This document shows, piece by piece, positions 1 to 11,762 of a stretch of DNA of 64,000 bases (position 1 is the first letter of the stretch; every line of letters begins with the position of its first letter). Origin of the DNA: Imbricaverruca yamaguchii (Eukaryota; Arthropoda; Thecostraca; Neoverrucidae); NCBI GenBank assembly GCA_034440575.1, contig JAOTOL010001602.1, forward strand, positions 35,001 to 99,000. Direction: 5' to 3'. The notes below the pieces were generated by a model. The model was not told the origin of the DNA. It made no database searches and worked only from the letters and a program-made list of their open reading frames with translations. A program made the translations under genes and the position numbers.

Positions 1-1507
1 TTTGATATGTCACTTCGGGATGTCATTCGGCATGGATAAAGAACAAGCAGTGAAGCATGTGCGTAAATTACAAGAGAAGCGAAGAGCCCCCATTGTCCAT
101 TCACATGCTCCATGGTGATTTTGCAATAAAAAGAACCTCGCATAAAAATATGTCTTCAGAGATCATGAATGTGGGAAGAAGCATGGCATGAGCTGTGCAC
201 GTGAAATCGTTTCGCCAGCGTGGTGAGCGGATGTTTTTTTTTGTTAGTGTGTGGTTAGATCTCTATTAATAGCTTCTGATGGGAATGTGATGGCTTATGG
301 ATCGTCGATGGAGTGTCTGTGATGGGGAGGAGCTGGTGTCGTCGCTCAGCATGTCTCGGAATAAATTAAAATAAGTCCCGTCACAGGAAAAGACAGCGTA
401 AAACGTCCTACCAATATTTGTTGTAAAATGTTTCCACCTAAGATGCGCAAAACGTTCTAACATGTCGACACCATGTTCTTCCCACATCTGTTGTGTCAAT
501 GGAGAAAAAATTCAAAACTTCAAAACGCTTTGAGCACTGTAGAAGCGATACGGTGTCTGTCCCGATCGGAAAGGATGTTGCGGAAACGTAACGTTGCCAC
601 GTAGAGTAACGTAACGTGGTGCCCTGCATAAAACAACGAAGCCCGCTGATATCTTAGCGTTGTATTCGCCCGGTAAATCAAATGTTAAAGCCAGCTTGGC
701 ATCCCAGAAAACTCGCCGTGGTGCATACAAAATAGAATCTAGAAGCTTTGAGCATAGCTGCGGAGGAACGGCCAATGTTGATGGCCATCTGTTCAGGAAG
801 GAGTATAAAACTGGCAGAAAAAAATATATTGAACCATAATTTGCCACACCAAGTAAGAAAATAGTTCAAAAGTCAGTAAGGTTTGTGGGACCCAGGCCAT
901 ACCGGACATCAATAATGCAACTTGGCCAAAATTATTGACTGGTCCAATGCATGAAAACAATTGGACGACCCAAATCGGTTGTGTAACTGTCACTGAACAG
1001 AGTTTCACGTTCAAAACAGCTATTGTGGCGGGGGAGTGGTGGGGTAGTATGGGTAGGGTGCGCCACGGTCAAGAATCCAAAACCCTAACTCTGAACGAGA
1101 TGCAAAATTATGCCCATGGTTTTTCGTTAAAATGAATAATGCATCTATACGTATATGTATATATATATATATTTATGTGTGAATGGCTTTGAAGTAATTT
1201 TTGGACAAGTTGTAGAGAAGTGGAATCATACCAGAAGATCTATATTTCTTCGAAACAAGTCACCAATGTGCCGGCAGCAGATCTCTTTCAGGGTGGCAGA
1301 ATACAAGCTCAGAAAATGGTACAACCACGCGCCTGAAATCCAGCATTGCAAAACGTGGCACTTCATCGCACCTCCAGCAGACCGATGCACGATACAACAC
1401 AAACGTATCCATGAATGGCAAAAGGGAACACAACAGAACACATTTCAGGTGGTGGTCGACATCCACAAATCTGCACTTGCGCCCCGATGTCACCACAACA
1501 TTTACCG
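1..1507. other. Unassigned sequence
   Basis: No gene, RNA or repeat family could be recognised. All open frames are short and resemble nothing known to me. A short TA-rich run lies near 1150-1175. Treated as intergenic. Confidence 0.5.
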
Positions 1508-1840
1508 TCCCGGTAGCTCAGTTGGTTAGAGCGCTGTCCTGCACTGGTCTCCCCTGTACTGGCAACACAGGGTTCGAGTCGCTTCGCGCGCCCGCATTTA
1601 GCCCCCGGCCGGGAGTGTCAGTTGGCAGCTGGCCCGATAAGGCCGGGGACGAGCTACCGGGCGGCCGTGTCGGTGCATTGACGGTACGTTAAACTTTCGG
1701 TCTAAATTCTGCCGTTGAGCTGGAGTTCATGGATCGGGTGGTGGGGCCAGGGTTCAAGCAAAAAGCTCTGCTTAGCAATAGAACCCTGGCTCCTCAAGCC
1801 ACCCCAACAACAACTCGGATTAAATTTATTTAAAAAAAAA
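1508..1840 (+). mobile_element. SINE1 copy 1, tRNA-headed retroposon
   Basis: A tRNA-like head starts about 1508 with a Pol III A box TAGCTCAGTTGG (1514-1525) and a B box GGTTCGAGTCG (1571-1581). A unique body of about 250 bp follows, ending in an A-rich tail (1825-1840). The same head and body recur at 16664-16990 and, rearranged, at 46353-46580. No target-site duplication was found around this copy. SINEs of this kind are transcribed by Pol III and mobilised by a partner LINE; that part is family knowledge, not seen here. Confidence 0.85.
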
Positions 1841-2349
1841 CATGCTGGCCTAGATACGCTTGTGACGACACCGCACGACACCAACACATTGAGCTTGACT
1901 CAGCGGTGAAACGGAGCGGGGAAACTACAATTTCTAACGCGATGATAGACATGGCGATCGACGGGTCAGAGGGAAGACGTCGCTTGTGTGTGTATCAAAA
2001 GCCAACTAGCAAGAACGATCTCCCACAGTTTTATTCGGGAGATTCTAAGCGTTGGAAGATAGCGGTTGTCATAACAGGCTTTTTACGGACTTGGATATGC
2101 TTCCCGAGCGTCTCCGTGTTGTCTCTTTCAGGGATTCATTGAAAATATTGAAATATCCCCTGGATTTGTTCATTGAAGTGATGGAGAAGGCACTACGAAT
2201 CCGCGGGGAAGCGAGCTGGCCGGGCGTGTGAAGTTGAACACAGTCATTGCGCATAGGTGCCTTGTCTCGCACTGCGACAGGCTTACCAAAGTTCATGGAC
2301 GAAAGATAACGATAATGGAAGCGTTAGGACGGAGGATTGGGGACATAGT
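1841..2349. other. Unassigned sequence
   Basis: Nothing recognisable. It lies between SINE1 and the truncated family A element. Confidence 0.5.
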
Positions 2350-3075
2350 GACCCACCCATTGGGGTCCGGGTCCACCCCTCCAAAAACAAATGTCCCTCA
2401 AATGTGACGTCACCAGGGAGGATAGATTTTCACGACTTTTCACGACGTTCATTATGTTTTTTACTCTGGGGAGTTCATTTTTGGGGATATATGAAAAGCA
2501 AAATTTATTTGGAATGAGAAAAGGACAGCGAAATCGACCAGGGCTATGATTTTTTTGTCCCCCAAAAATAAAAATTTTGTTTTTGAAATTTTGAGGTTTC
2601 AAGTTTTCTTTAATTTTCCTTCTCCAATGGGTAGAGCAGATCGAGAAATGTTGTTGGAAGTCAACTTTCCCTAATACAAAATGCTTACGTTAGCCAGAAT
2701 CCTGTGTTTGAACTGCAATATGGCAAATACGCAAAATTTGTATGTAGTCAAAAAACGAAAAAAAAGAGAACAATTCAACTCATACGTTTTATTGCATCAG
2801 TAAAGATAAGCAAACGCTGAAAGTTTCATTAAAATATCTGCATCCGTTAAAGCGTGATAACTGGTTGAACTTTTTTTGGAGGTGACCTCACTTGACCTTG
2901 ACTAACTCGTTGACCCTAGATGACCTGACCTAAATATTTTGAATCGCCATGTCAAATTGATGTGGGAAAAGATATGCCCAATTTGTGCGCGCTACCGCGC
3001 TCCATTTGTCCGCTATCCGCGAAAACCTGACGGGGTGGGGGGCGATTGAAGACCCCCTGAGACGGGACGGGTTAA
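2350..3075 (+). mobile_element. Family A TTAA element, copy 1, left-truncated
   Basis: This aligns along its length with 24460-25320 (inverted), 42015-42774 and 43124-43874. The right end is intact: a CGGGTTAA terminus (TTAA at 3072-3075), preceded by a G-run/C-run hairpin near 3035-3060 and the GAAAACCTG...GGGG box. The left terminal inverted repeat is missing or unrecognisable. The interior near 2880-2935 has several TGACCT/AGGTCA hexamers. There is no transposase frame, so it is a non-autonomous element. The TTAA ends suggest a piggyBac-like mobiliser, which is inference. Confidence 0.8.
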
Positions 3076-3484
3076 GATTGTATATCACTTAATACCAACA
3101 TGTTCGGATCATAATATTAAAACCAATACAATGAAAGGTCGTCCTAGTTTAATTTGAACTGTCTACCTTTAAACAATAGGTGTAATGAAAGTAACCATTA
3201 TAATCTTCGTCTACTCTAGGACTGGCTCTGCCAATAGACGTGATGTGTATGTCCCAGGGAATCCCCATCCGGATTCCGTGGGACACACATCAGCAATGCT
3301 GTCTTGAATCTGTGAATCAGCAGAAATTCGGGTGAAACGTCATAAAATGGGACAACTGCTCGGTGCGACTTAACGATGGCACACCCTAGGAGACGCCTGG
3401 GGCCGCTAAGTCCAGGACTTCTCATCATCCCGTATAATGAGCTGGAGCACATGCCCTTCGGCATTAAGCTGTTACAAGCATGGA
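3076..3484. other. Unassigned sequence
   Basis: Nothing recognised. The small minus-strand frame at 3216-3464 has no features I know. Confidence 0.45.
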
Positions 3485-3680
3485 CCAGAAATGCACTTGG
3501 TTGGTTGGTTGGTCATTGGTTTTTACGACACATCGACCGCTCAGTCATGTAGCGTCGCCAATCTCTCACGCCGATTGGTCGCGGGCGAAGAGTAGTGACA
3601 GGTGAGGCTCGGACCAACAACCTTTCGAATGTGAGACGAACAACTTACCCCTAGGCTACTCGTCCCCCAGAAATGCACTT
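3485..3680 (-). mobile_element. SINE2 copy 1 with target-site duplication
   Basis: This is a reverse-strand tRNA-headed SINE. A perfect 14-bp target-site duplication, CCAGAAATGCACTT, flanks it at 3485-3498 and 3667-3680. On the minus strand the head carries a TAGCCTAGGGGTAAG A box and a diverged B box. Its anticodon region, CTCACA, resembles tRNA-Val(CAC). The 3' end is an AACC-rich simple tail at 3499-3520. Sister copies are at 29402-29550 and 60307-60466, both also on the minus strand. Confidence 0.92.
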
Positions 3681-4139
3681 CTGCCTTTTGCTTGATGCAA
3701 CGTTTATTTGCCGTTTATATTTTTTATCGGTACAATAGTTGAGTGTATGCTACATTCATAAGCTTTCTGAAATGCCAGAGCGTAAGTAAGAAACACAAAA
3801 GTAAAATGAGGGATTTGGCATACCCGATCCGGCTACTAAGTATTTATATCATGTGGTTGCATGCCTGATAGCCTCTCAAGAAATGTTCTTCATGAGAATA
3901 TGCGCAACAGACATGATGCATTTCTTGCAAATCCTTTGGTGACAACGGCGTCAACAACAACAATTCCCAACTCAGTTTGCCACTTGTTGGCTGACACCTG
4001 CCGAGGTGACCGCAACAGTTCTATCAAGCACCCTCGGTAAACAAACATTATTTGCACCATACGTTTGGCTGCCAACAGTTTCAACTGTTCTCCATAGCTC
4101 GCGCACATCGCTCAACGCTCAGCATCGAAACCCACCTAC
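3681..4139. other. Unassigned sequence
   Basis: No recognisable gene or repeat between SINE2 and the 57-bp minisatellite. Confidence 0.45.
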
Positions 4140-4900
4140 CATATTACTGTCCCCATCCACAGCCATCGTCCTCCCCACCTACCTGTCGAACTCCACACCG
4201 ATCCACCTACCCACCCATTCGCTACTGTCTCCACCCATCCATCGCTCTCCCCACCGTCTCCGACTACCCACCAATTCGTAACTCTACCCAATCACCGTCC
4301 TCTCACCCACCTATCCGATCCGATCCACCTACTCACCCGTTCGCTACTCTCTCCATCCACCCACCGCTCTCTCTATCATCTCTGACTATCCACCCATTCG
4401 TTACTCTACCCAAGCATCGTCCTCCCACCCATTTATCGCCCTCTACACCGCCTCCACCTACCCACCCTACTATCCCCTATTTTCCACCCATTCGCTACTA
4501 TCTCCACCCAACTATCGCCATCTACACCGTCTCCACCTACCCACCCATTCGCTACTCTCTCCATCCACCCACCGCTCTCTCTATCATCTCTGACTATCCA
4601 CCCATTCGTTACTCTACCCAAGCATCGTCCTCCCACCCATTTATCGCCCTCTACACCGCCTCCACCTACCCACCCATTCGCTACTATCTCCATCCACCCA
4701 CCGCTCTCTCTATCATCTCTGACTATCCACCCATTCGCTACTATCTCCACCCAACTATCGCCATCTACACCGTCTCCACCTACCCACCCATTCGCTACTA
4801 TCTCCACCCACCTATCGCCCTCTACACCGTCTCCACCTACCCACCCATTCGCCACTCTGCCCACCCATCCACATCTCCTCCGACCTGTCTCGTCCTGGCT
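4140..4900. repeat. 57-bp minisatellite, open in frame
   Basis: C/T-rich tandem repeat with a unit of about 57 bp (19 codons) built around CCACCCATTCGCTACT. In the plus frame beginning 4052 it reads as a 19-residue repeat with a YPPIRY core, inside a 316-codon open frame ending at 5002. The minus strand is also open over 4433-4906. Units alternate between two sub-types, giving a partial higher-order structure. Because the period is a multiple of three, an open frame is expected if one unit lacks a stop. There is no signal peptide or other domain. Probably non-coding. Confidence 0.85.
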
Positions 4901-4984
4901 GACCATCTGCCGGGGATCATCTCCTCCGTCCTCCAGCTTGCCGCCAGTCTCACCGTCTCTCGGCAGTCCTACTCAGCCTGCGCA

Positions 4985-5205
4985 ATTCCAGTCCCTCCCT
5001 GATGCCGCCTGTCCCATCCCGCCACCACCACCCACCGCTCGTCTGGTCCACTCGTCACTACACAATCCTCCTGTGCCTCCGGAAGGCTGTCTTTTCCATC
5101 CCGCTATTACTGCCCGGCGCTCGTCTGGTCCACTCGTCACTACACAACCCTCCGTGCCCCCGGGATGCTGCCTGCCCCATCCCGCTGCTTCCCAGGTCCG
5201 CCTCT
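4985..5205. repeat. Short ~82-bp tandem repeat, about 2.5 units
   Basis: The phrase CGCTCGTCTGGTCCACTCG occurs near 5037 and again about 82 bp later. It is followed each time by a diverged block ending CCATCCCGC. The downstream region to 5500 is very GC-rich with GTCGGCACCGTCG-type repeats and shows no recognisable gene. Confidence 0.7.
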
Positions 5206-5524
5206 TCACCACGCACGCTCCTCCCGGGTGCCGCTTCCGCCTCGGCGCAGATGCGGCGCAGACGCGGCGCGTCGACGCGCGCTGGCAGCTCGGCCGGCCG
5301 CCGTCGACGCGCCGCCCGTCGGCACCGTCGCCAGTTGGTCGCCGCCGTCGGCACCGTCGGCACCGTCGCCACCGACGCCGGTCGTCGTCGACAGCTCTCG
5401 TAGGGCGGCTTGGTCGGCAGTGAAGTCGGCACCGGCCAGTGAAGTCGGCACCGACGGGGCAGCGTTCGTCGCTCCGCAGGTGAGCGGCAGAGTTGGGCCG
5501 TGGTGACCGCCGTCGCCGACGCAG

Positions 5525-5941
5525 CAGGGGCGGATTCAGGAATCGTCACGGGAGTGCACTCGTCTCGGGGGCACCGTTTCTTCCGAGGGGCACCGATACG
5601 AAGTACCCGAGGAGGCCCTTCGAGGTTGGGGTTACGGGTGTAATCCAGCACACTGAAGGCGTGCCTCTTCCCCCGCACCCCGAGAGTAAAAGTCGGGGGT
5701 GCTTCCGAAGGAATGCCCGAGGGGGAAGGGAGGGGGGTACTTCCGAGGGGCATTAACCTCCGACAGGTGTACCCGTTTGAGAAAAAGATAAAGTGTTGAC
5801 ACTTGATCAATGGATTTTTTTCGGGGAGGACAAACGCACTGGAGCCTTCCCGGAGGGTCGCCTCTTCCCGACCGCAGAGACACGACCTTCACATGGGGCA
5901 CATGCCGCTAGTGCCCCTGCATTCGCCCCTGCGGCACATAT
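5525..5941. mobile_element. Possible hAT-like MITE
   Basis: The left end begins CAGGGGCGGATTCAGG (5525-5540). The right end, read on the minus strand, begins CAGGGGCGAATGCA (5928-5941), giving imperfect terminal inverted repeats 417 bp apart. CAGGG-type termini are usual for hAT elements, which make 8-bp duplications. The flanking 8-mers (5517-5524 and 5942-5949) match at 5 of 8 positions, so the duplication is only suggestive. No transposase frame lies inside. Confidence 0.5.
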
Positions 5942-6339
5942 AGCTGCCGACTGCCGCGTGTGCTGGTCATGCCGTTCGCAGGCTTATTCATTCACTGAGT
6001 GAAGCGACGTGTAAAATGTCAGCAGATAACAGCAGATAACATCAAATGCGTGCTCGGTATGCAATCACATCAGGAAATGGTGCTTCTCTTTCCATGCAAC
6101 TAACAGAATACCAGAAGCATGCCAAGCAGTCGTGACCAAGCAACACTGATGCGGCCCTGGCAAGTGATGCATATGCTAATGCAGTGCTCTCTTGTGGATT
6201 GGATAGGATATGCTTTGTTCTGTCTGTAACTAACATGGCAGGACGTTCTACGTTTGTTGTCCACACGCGGTTCACAAGACGACTTTTTGACGCCTTGTGA
6301 AGATGCTGGGTTCGGGATACGAGGTTCGTGGGTTGTGGG

Positions 6340-6432
6340 ATATTTGGACGCATGCTTGGGCGCACATTTGGGCGTATATTTGGGCGCATACTTAGGCGAA
6401 TATTTGGACGGACATTTGGGCGCATATTTGGA
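6340..6432. repeat. 12-bp minisatellite
   Basis: About eight imperfect units of TTGGGCGCATAT. The preceding stretch 5942-6339 has no recognised feature. Confidence 0.8.
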
Positions 6433-6442
6433 CAGCTGACGC

Positions 6443-6690
6443 ATTGCTTTATAATTGCGAACGCCAGACACGTGAGGAAGTTATGTACGTGTGCGGTGGT
6501 TTGAATATTTCTAGCTTTTACAGTGCGTTCAAGTACTTTTTGCATTCTTCTTCCATGGAGAAATCTGGGACGTGAAAATGTTGAAAATGTTGCAAGCGCG
6601 ATACCATGGCAGCAGGTTGTGCAATAACTCAGGAGGAAATGCGGCTAAACTAGCTACAAGTCATGCATTCCTTTCATGCATCCAGTGGCG
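6443..6690 (+). repeat. Dispersed repeat DR1, copy 1
   Basis: About 245 bp that realigns with 8826-9070 in the same orientation. Shared blocks include GCGTTCAAGTA, GATACCATGGCAGCAGG and GAGGAAATGC. No termini, tail or target-site duplication could be defined, so the element class is unknown. Confidence 0.75.
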
Positions 6691-7680
6691 ATGGAGCAGT
6701 TTCCATTTTACTACATCTTCATGCTACGCAGCCATTAGAGTCAATTAGAACCAACTGAATTAATTTTATGCAAGTTCAGTTTGCTCCGGAAAGCCCAGGC
6801 ACCTCTGCGACTGCTGATTACAGCTGGGCCGCTAATTTAACGCTCCAAGTTTCGGCTAACTTGGCGCACGGGCGGGGTAGCCCGAGGACGTTCCCTACAG
6901 CCGGACCTGCACCCATTAGCCTCCTGAACTTCTCACATCCGCGACGGCCGCGGGCGGTATTGGCGGGGCGACGGCCGCTAGCTGGCAAATCTGGAGGCGC
7001 AAGGTGGCCGTTGGCGAAGAGATATGTTGTCGGGCGCCGCGGCAGTCGGAATATCCACGTGTGGAACGTCGGATCTCGCCTCTCGCGAAGGAGACTGGTG
7101 GGAATTTGCACGGACGTGTGCTCCGACTGGCCTACTTCGCCCGTACGGGCCGTGGGATTGGCCGACGTGCGAGCTCCCTTCGGCAAGGGTGTGACGGTTT
7201 GCATGAGAAACGACTCACTTCAAGGGACGACAAACTTCTGTCTGATGAGATTCGCTTCCCGCCATGTGCCACGAGTCGTCGACTGTTGCGGCGGGAAGCG
7301 GTGTCGCGGCGCTGTCCTACCAGAGATCGTCTCCGCCAACGGAAGCCATCCCCCATCCACCGTCTAAGGTGCTCCACGACACGCGACAATAATAGAGGCC
7401 ATCGGGGATCTGCACCGGCCGATTACGATTGTCTCAGCATTCCCAGTTCTTGACGGTGTTCATCACGAACATGAACGTGAGAAGACTGGCGAGGAGCATT
7501 TGAGTTAGGGGCCTGCTCAGATGAAACGAATCTCCACTGGGCGCGATATTTATGGAATCTTATTTCCATACGCTTACTCGGAATGAGTGCCGGTGTCGCT
7601 CTGTCGTCTCGCGACCCATGACACGTCAGAGATCCGGCTGAAGCCACGCTCCCAGCTGGGAATTCCTGTCGAACTGTAGA
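6691..7680. other. Unassigned, GC-rich in part
   Basis: 6840-7400 is GC- and CpG-rich and holds several overlapping open frames on both strands. None resembles a known protein, and frames of 80-200 codons are expected in GC-rich DNA. No gene called. Confidence 0.45.
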
Positions 7681-7682
7681 GT

Positions 7683-8120
7683 TTGAACGGCGACCTTAAG
7701 CCGCTGTCAATCCCTCGACGGCGACTTTAAGCGGCTCACAATCCCCCGACGGCGACTTTATGCCGCTGCAAATCCCTCGACGGCGACTTTAAGCCGCTGC
7801 CAATCCTCAGACGGTGACTTTAAGCCGCTGCCAATCCCCAGACGGCGACTTTAAGTCGCTGCCAATCCCTCGACGGCGACCTTAAGCCGCTGTCAATCCC
7901 TCGACGGCGACTTTAAGCCGCTGCCAATCCTCAGACGGTGACTTTAAGTCGCTGCCAATCCCCGACGGCGACCTTAAGTCGCTGTAAATCCCCAGACGGC
8001 GATTTTAAGCCGCTGCCAATCCTTCGACGGCGACTTTAAGCCGCTGTCAATCCCTCGACGGCGACTTTAAGCCGCTGCCAATCCCCGACGGCGACTTTAA
8101 GCCGCTACCAATCCCCCGAC
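7683..8120. repeat. 31-bp minisatellite
   Basis: About 14 units with the core GACGGCGACTTTAAGCCGC and a spacer of the CTGCCAATCCC type. Each unit has a short imperfect dyad (CGGC...GCCG) around TTTAA. Units differ by single substitutions and one-base indels, so the array is not recent. The period is not a multiple of three and no frame crosses it. Confidence 0.92.
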
Positions 8121-8825
8121 GCTGCCGCATGCCTCAACTTGCGCAGCTAGCTGGCAAAGCTGGCGACCGAACCGCGACTGCCAACAGATGACAAAATACT
8201 AGCGCGTCCATTCGAAACCCTGCCTGGTCAACAGGGCAAGATGTTTGAATAGTTCATCGCGAGGGCTCCACAATAATAAAGCTGTTGCTTCAAAATGCAT
8301 TATAGGAGCTCGGCCGTCTGACCCCATTATGATATCTGTGATTTCTGAGGGGACCCGATCGAACATTGGGTGACCCGGCCCCTCTGCATGGAGAGGAGGC
8401 TCCACCTGTGTTTGTCAGGACAGGGCCGACCTCGCCAGCATTCTGTCGATAGAATCGCCACGGCAGCAAGTGGCCCGGCTTCCAAATAAAATCGGTTGTT
8501 TTTTCCCTGCTGCTCTTGTGCATTTTGTTCAATTCCATGTTCCGGCTGTTAGTAGAGGTGTATCCAATCCCCGCCTTCTGTGCGGGCAGCGCTTCGATCG
8601 GGTCGTTGCCACGCACAGTTCGCGGTGTATCTGGGCTACCGCTGAAGTCGAGCGAGGAACCCTACAGGTTTGCTGGGCGTGCCGGAGACCTCGCAACTAC
8701 TTCGTGAAAATAAATACTGTTGATGGGTTGATTGCCCGAAGCGAATTTTCTGTAAAAGCATGCCTCCATCAGTAAGTCAGTACCGTTCTGTAGTAAGTAT
8801 GTTAACATGACGTACCTACGTATTT
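8121..8825. other. Unassigned sequence
   Basis: Small open frames on both strands at 8199-8775, none recognised. Confidence 0.45.
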
Positions 8826-9070
8826 ATTGCTTTAGGATTGCGAACGCGAGACATGCGAGGAAGCTATGCACGTGTGCTGTGGTTTAATGGGATTTTGAGC
8901 TTGTACAGCGCGTTCAAGTATTTCTTTTTGCATGCTTCTTGCATGCAGAAATCCGGGACATGTAGATGCTGAAAATGCTGCAATCGAGATACCATGGCAG
9001 CAGGCTGTGCAGTAATTAAGGAGGAAATGCCGTTACACTAGCCAGACGTCACGTATCCATTTTATGCATT
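8826..9070 (+). repeat. Dispersed repeat DR1, copy 2
   Basis: Aligned with 6443-6690 in direct orientation, with scattered substitutions and small indels. It contains the same GATACCATGGCAGCAGG block. Confidence 0.75.
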
Positions 9071-9135
9071 CAATGGTCAATAAAATTGGTATATTTTCAT
9101 GTAAACCGCTGAAAGGTAGACAGGGGCTTTGTCAA

Positions 9136-9183
9136 GTGGAGCTCCTCCTGGAAGACCCCAATGTCTTCCAGGAGGAGCTCCAC
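9136..9183. repeat. Perfect 21-bp hairpin
   Basis: Arms at 9136-9156 and 9163-9183 are exact reverse complements around a six-base loop, CCCAAT. It is too perfect and too short-looped for a typical animal microRNA precursor. It lies inside a small, unconvincing open frame (9064-9333). Confidence 0.95.
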
Positions 9184-9689
9184 GGGACGTTCTCCAGCTC
9201 CAGGGCGTCCATGCATAAATGTCCCGACGAGGACACTTGGCCTCTGGGAAGTGCGTGGATTGCTTTGGTCATCTCATTCTCGAGGATCCTCGATCACCCG
9301 CATAACCATTTGGCGGGAAAAACGAAGCAGTGACGCATGTCTAATTTCGCGCACACGTCTCCTCAATCCTGATGTGTCATTTACATCCGTTCAGGTCACA
9401 CATATACAAGTGTACGTGCCCGGCGTTGCTGCGTGTTCTGCTGCATGAACGAACAGCTGACAGCGAACTCTTTACGACATAAATATAGGGCAATATTTTA
9501 CCGGTCTGGATCATGCGGGAATCATGACCTGAAATGTCAACAGTTTCAATCGAGGATGCGCTGCGCCCAATGTGCTTCGCCATGCTTTACAAAGGCTCAC
9601 ACCATCATAACGTGACAAACGGCTTGTGGGAGGTCGCATCGATCGCAAACGGGTACCGCTTTCTTCGTCCATAACCGTCCGTGAGTGGC

Positions 9690-10440
9690 GTGGGGTTTCA
9701 AGATAGCACGATGGAGTCTCACTGGCTGACTTTGGGCCCAGGGACCCCTGTCAAGCATCGCGACCGCATATCCCCAGACGTGATGTGGTCTCATGCCGTA
9801 CCTTCAGGGTTTCTCGTGAGCCGCACGGCTTCCTGTACAGCTTCTTGACCAGCGATCTCCAGATGTGATACGGGCCCCAGTCAGGCCTTGGGGATTCTCG
9901 TTGGCCCTAAGGCCTGCTGTGAAACCTCTTGACCCGGGATCTCCACTCACGATTGCGTTTCCTGTCTGTCATTGAAATGTTTTCGTGAGCTCTTGGGACC
10001 TCATGTCAATGGTCTTCTAACGCGGGGCCTCCAGAGAATATGAGGACCTTCCATCTGCCATTTCCTGGAGTTTGAGTGCAGACACGGACAAAATAATAAT
10101 GATGGCAGTCTGTTTCCAACATTGGGTTTATTACCCATTCCGCTCTTGCTCAGTCCCTACTACCATGGCCACATCTGTCAAGAGGCCTGTTCCGAGTCCT
10201 CCAGACCACGTGATGTGGCATCCTGCCGGGCTTTAAACCCCTAGGACCTCCTGTCCAGCTTCTTGACGTGACCTGACGATCTACTGATGACCTGATGATG
10301 ACCTGATGATGAAGACTACTGATAGGGCCTCCTGCCAGGCATTGGGCCTTTTCGGTAGTCCTAGGGTGGTCTGTCAGGAGCTCTGGGCATCCTGTCATGA
10401 GAAATGAACCTCTTGACCTGGATCTCCAAACTTCTGTGAG
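9690..10440. repeat. Old, degenerate ~90-bp tandem repeats
   Basis: Recurring phrases of the types CTTCTTGACC, GATCTCCA, GTGATGTGG and GGACCTCCTGTC return roughly every 85-95 bp. Identity between units is low, so unit count and borders are approximate. 9184-9689 has no recognised feature. Confidence 0.55.
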
Positions 10441-11762
10441 CGTTAATGGATGCGAATGATACTAATTGATGCTAATTGATACAAATGACCATGCAGGGCG
10501 TTGAACAGAGTTTAGTGAAAAATCGAAAGTGGAAAGTGACAGCATCTGCACCGGGAAAACACCCGCGCTAGTTTAAATTGATAACGTGCGAACTTTCGCG
10601 TCTGCCAGAGAGCCGCTACACAGGCGGTATTTTGCCGGCGCCGAGCCATTTCCAGTCCATTTTAGCGTTGCAGTCTCAGCTGGCAGCGTGCCAGCGGAAG
10701 CGGCAGCGCCAGCTGGCTGTGCGGTGGCGAAGCGGCGCTCGACCGTGATGCATGCGCCGCTGCAGTGTGTGCGGAAATGGCCGTGATGGCGCGAATGTGT
10801 TTTGAAGACATTAAGTTAATAAATAGTTGGTAAATAAGGCCTTCGAATAAATCACGCCGCGAGGCCGAATTCGCATCAAGAGCAGACATCAACCGCGTAT
10901 GGATTTGCCATCAGCGCGGATTACGAGATGACACGCCATAGGAGGAGGATTTTCATTTCGTCTAAGTGCTGCATCCTGCCTGGTCGTCGAATGCATTTCT
11001 CTTGACAAGAGCTTCTCTTGCGGGGTGGGTTTCAGGGCGTTTCGACCAGCTCTGATCATTCGCCACAAGGAAGTGCAAAGAGCTTTCTGATGTTTGACTA
11101 ATTAATTTGCTGGTGTTCGAAGCAAATATGCCAAGGATGCCCGTACCACTCAATAGCAGTGAGTTTAGCGGTTTAATTATGATATCGTCACACCTGAAAC
11201 ACTCACATTTGCATCGTCCTTCCATCCTTCCGTCCATCATCCTACTCCCCTCTCTTTTGCGAAATTCCTACCTCTTTCTAGGCAGTTATTCCAAAAAGCT
11301 CGCGAAGAAGTCGAAACACACTCTGGAACGCTTATTTTAGAGACAAAGAGACAAGCTAATACTAATACTTTTAGCAATACTAATAATAATATGAACAATA
11401 AAGGTAATAATTAGCATACAAGTACTAATGAAGATCAAGAGAAACATCATTATTATCTTACTAATCCTAATAATAGGTATGCTAATGCTAATACTGATAT
11501 ATGATAACCAAATGAATTAATCGTGTGGAATAAGAAGCTTCACTTTCGCAATTGTTTTGCTTAACCGCTCTCTTGTGGCTTTGTGCATCTATTAAAACTC
11601 ACTTCTCGCTCTTTGGAAATATATCCAGCGACTGGAATGGATTTCTTTCTAGTGATACCGTAGTACCTATTGGTTCGCTCTACTACCTTGTTTGTGAGCC
11701 TACGTTATGACACGTTGGGATTCTCTGAACTACTTTGTTTCCCGTTTGAGTAATAATATGTA
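10441..11762. other. Unassigned; AT-rich triplet-like stretch
   Basis: No gene recognised. 11350-11510 is low-complexity AT-rich DNA built on ACTAATA-type triplets. Confidence 0.45.

Noticed and set aside
1508..1585. Functional tRNA gene
   Set aside because: A and B boxes are present, but the segment continues into a SINE body with an A-rich tail and sister copies. No clean acceptor stem was found.
7683..8120. CRISPR array
   Set aside because: The repeats are contiguous without unique spacers, and the context is eukaryotic.
9136..9183. MicroRNA precursor
   Set aside because: The stem is only 21 bp and perfect with a six-base loop, shorter than an animal precursor and without the usual mismatches.
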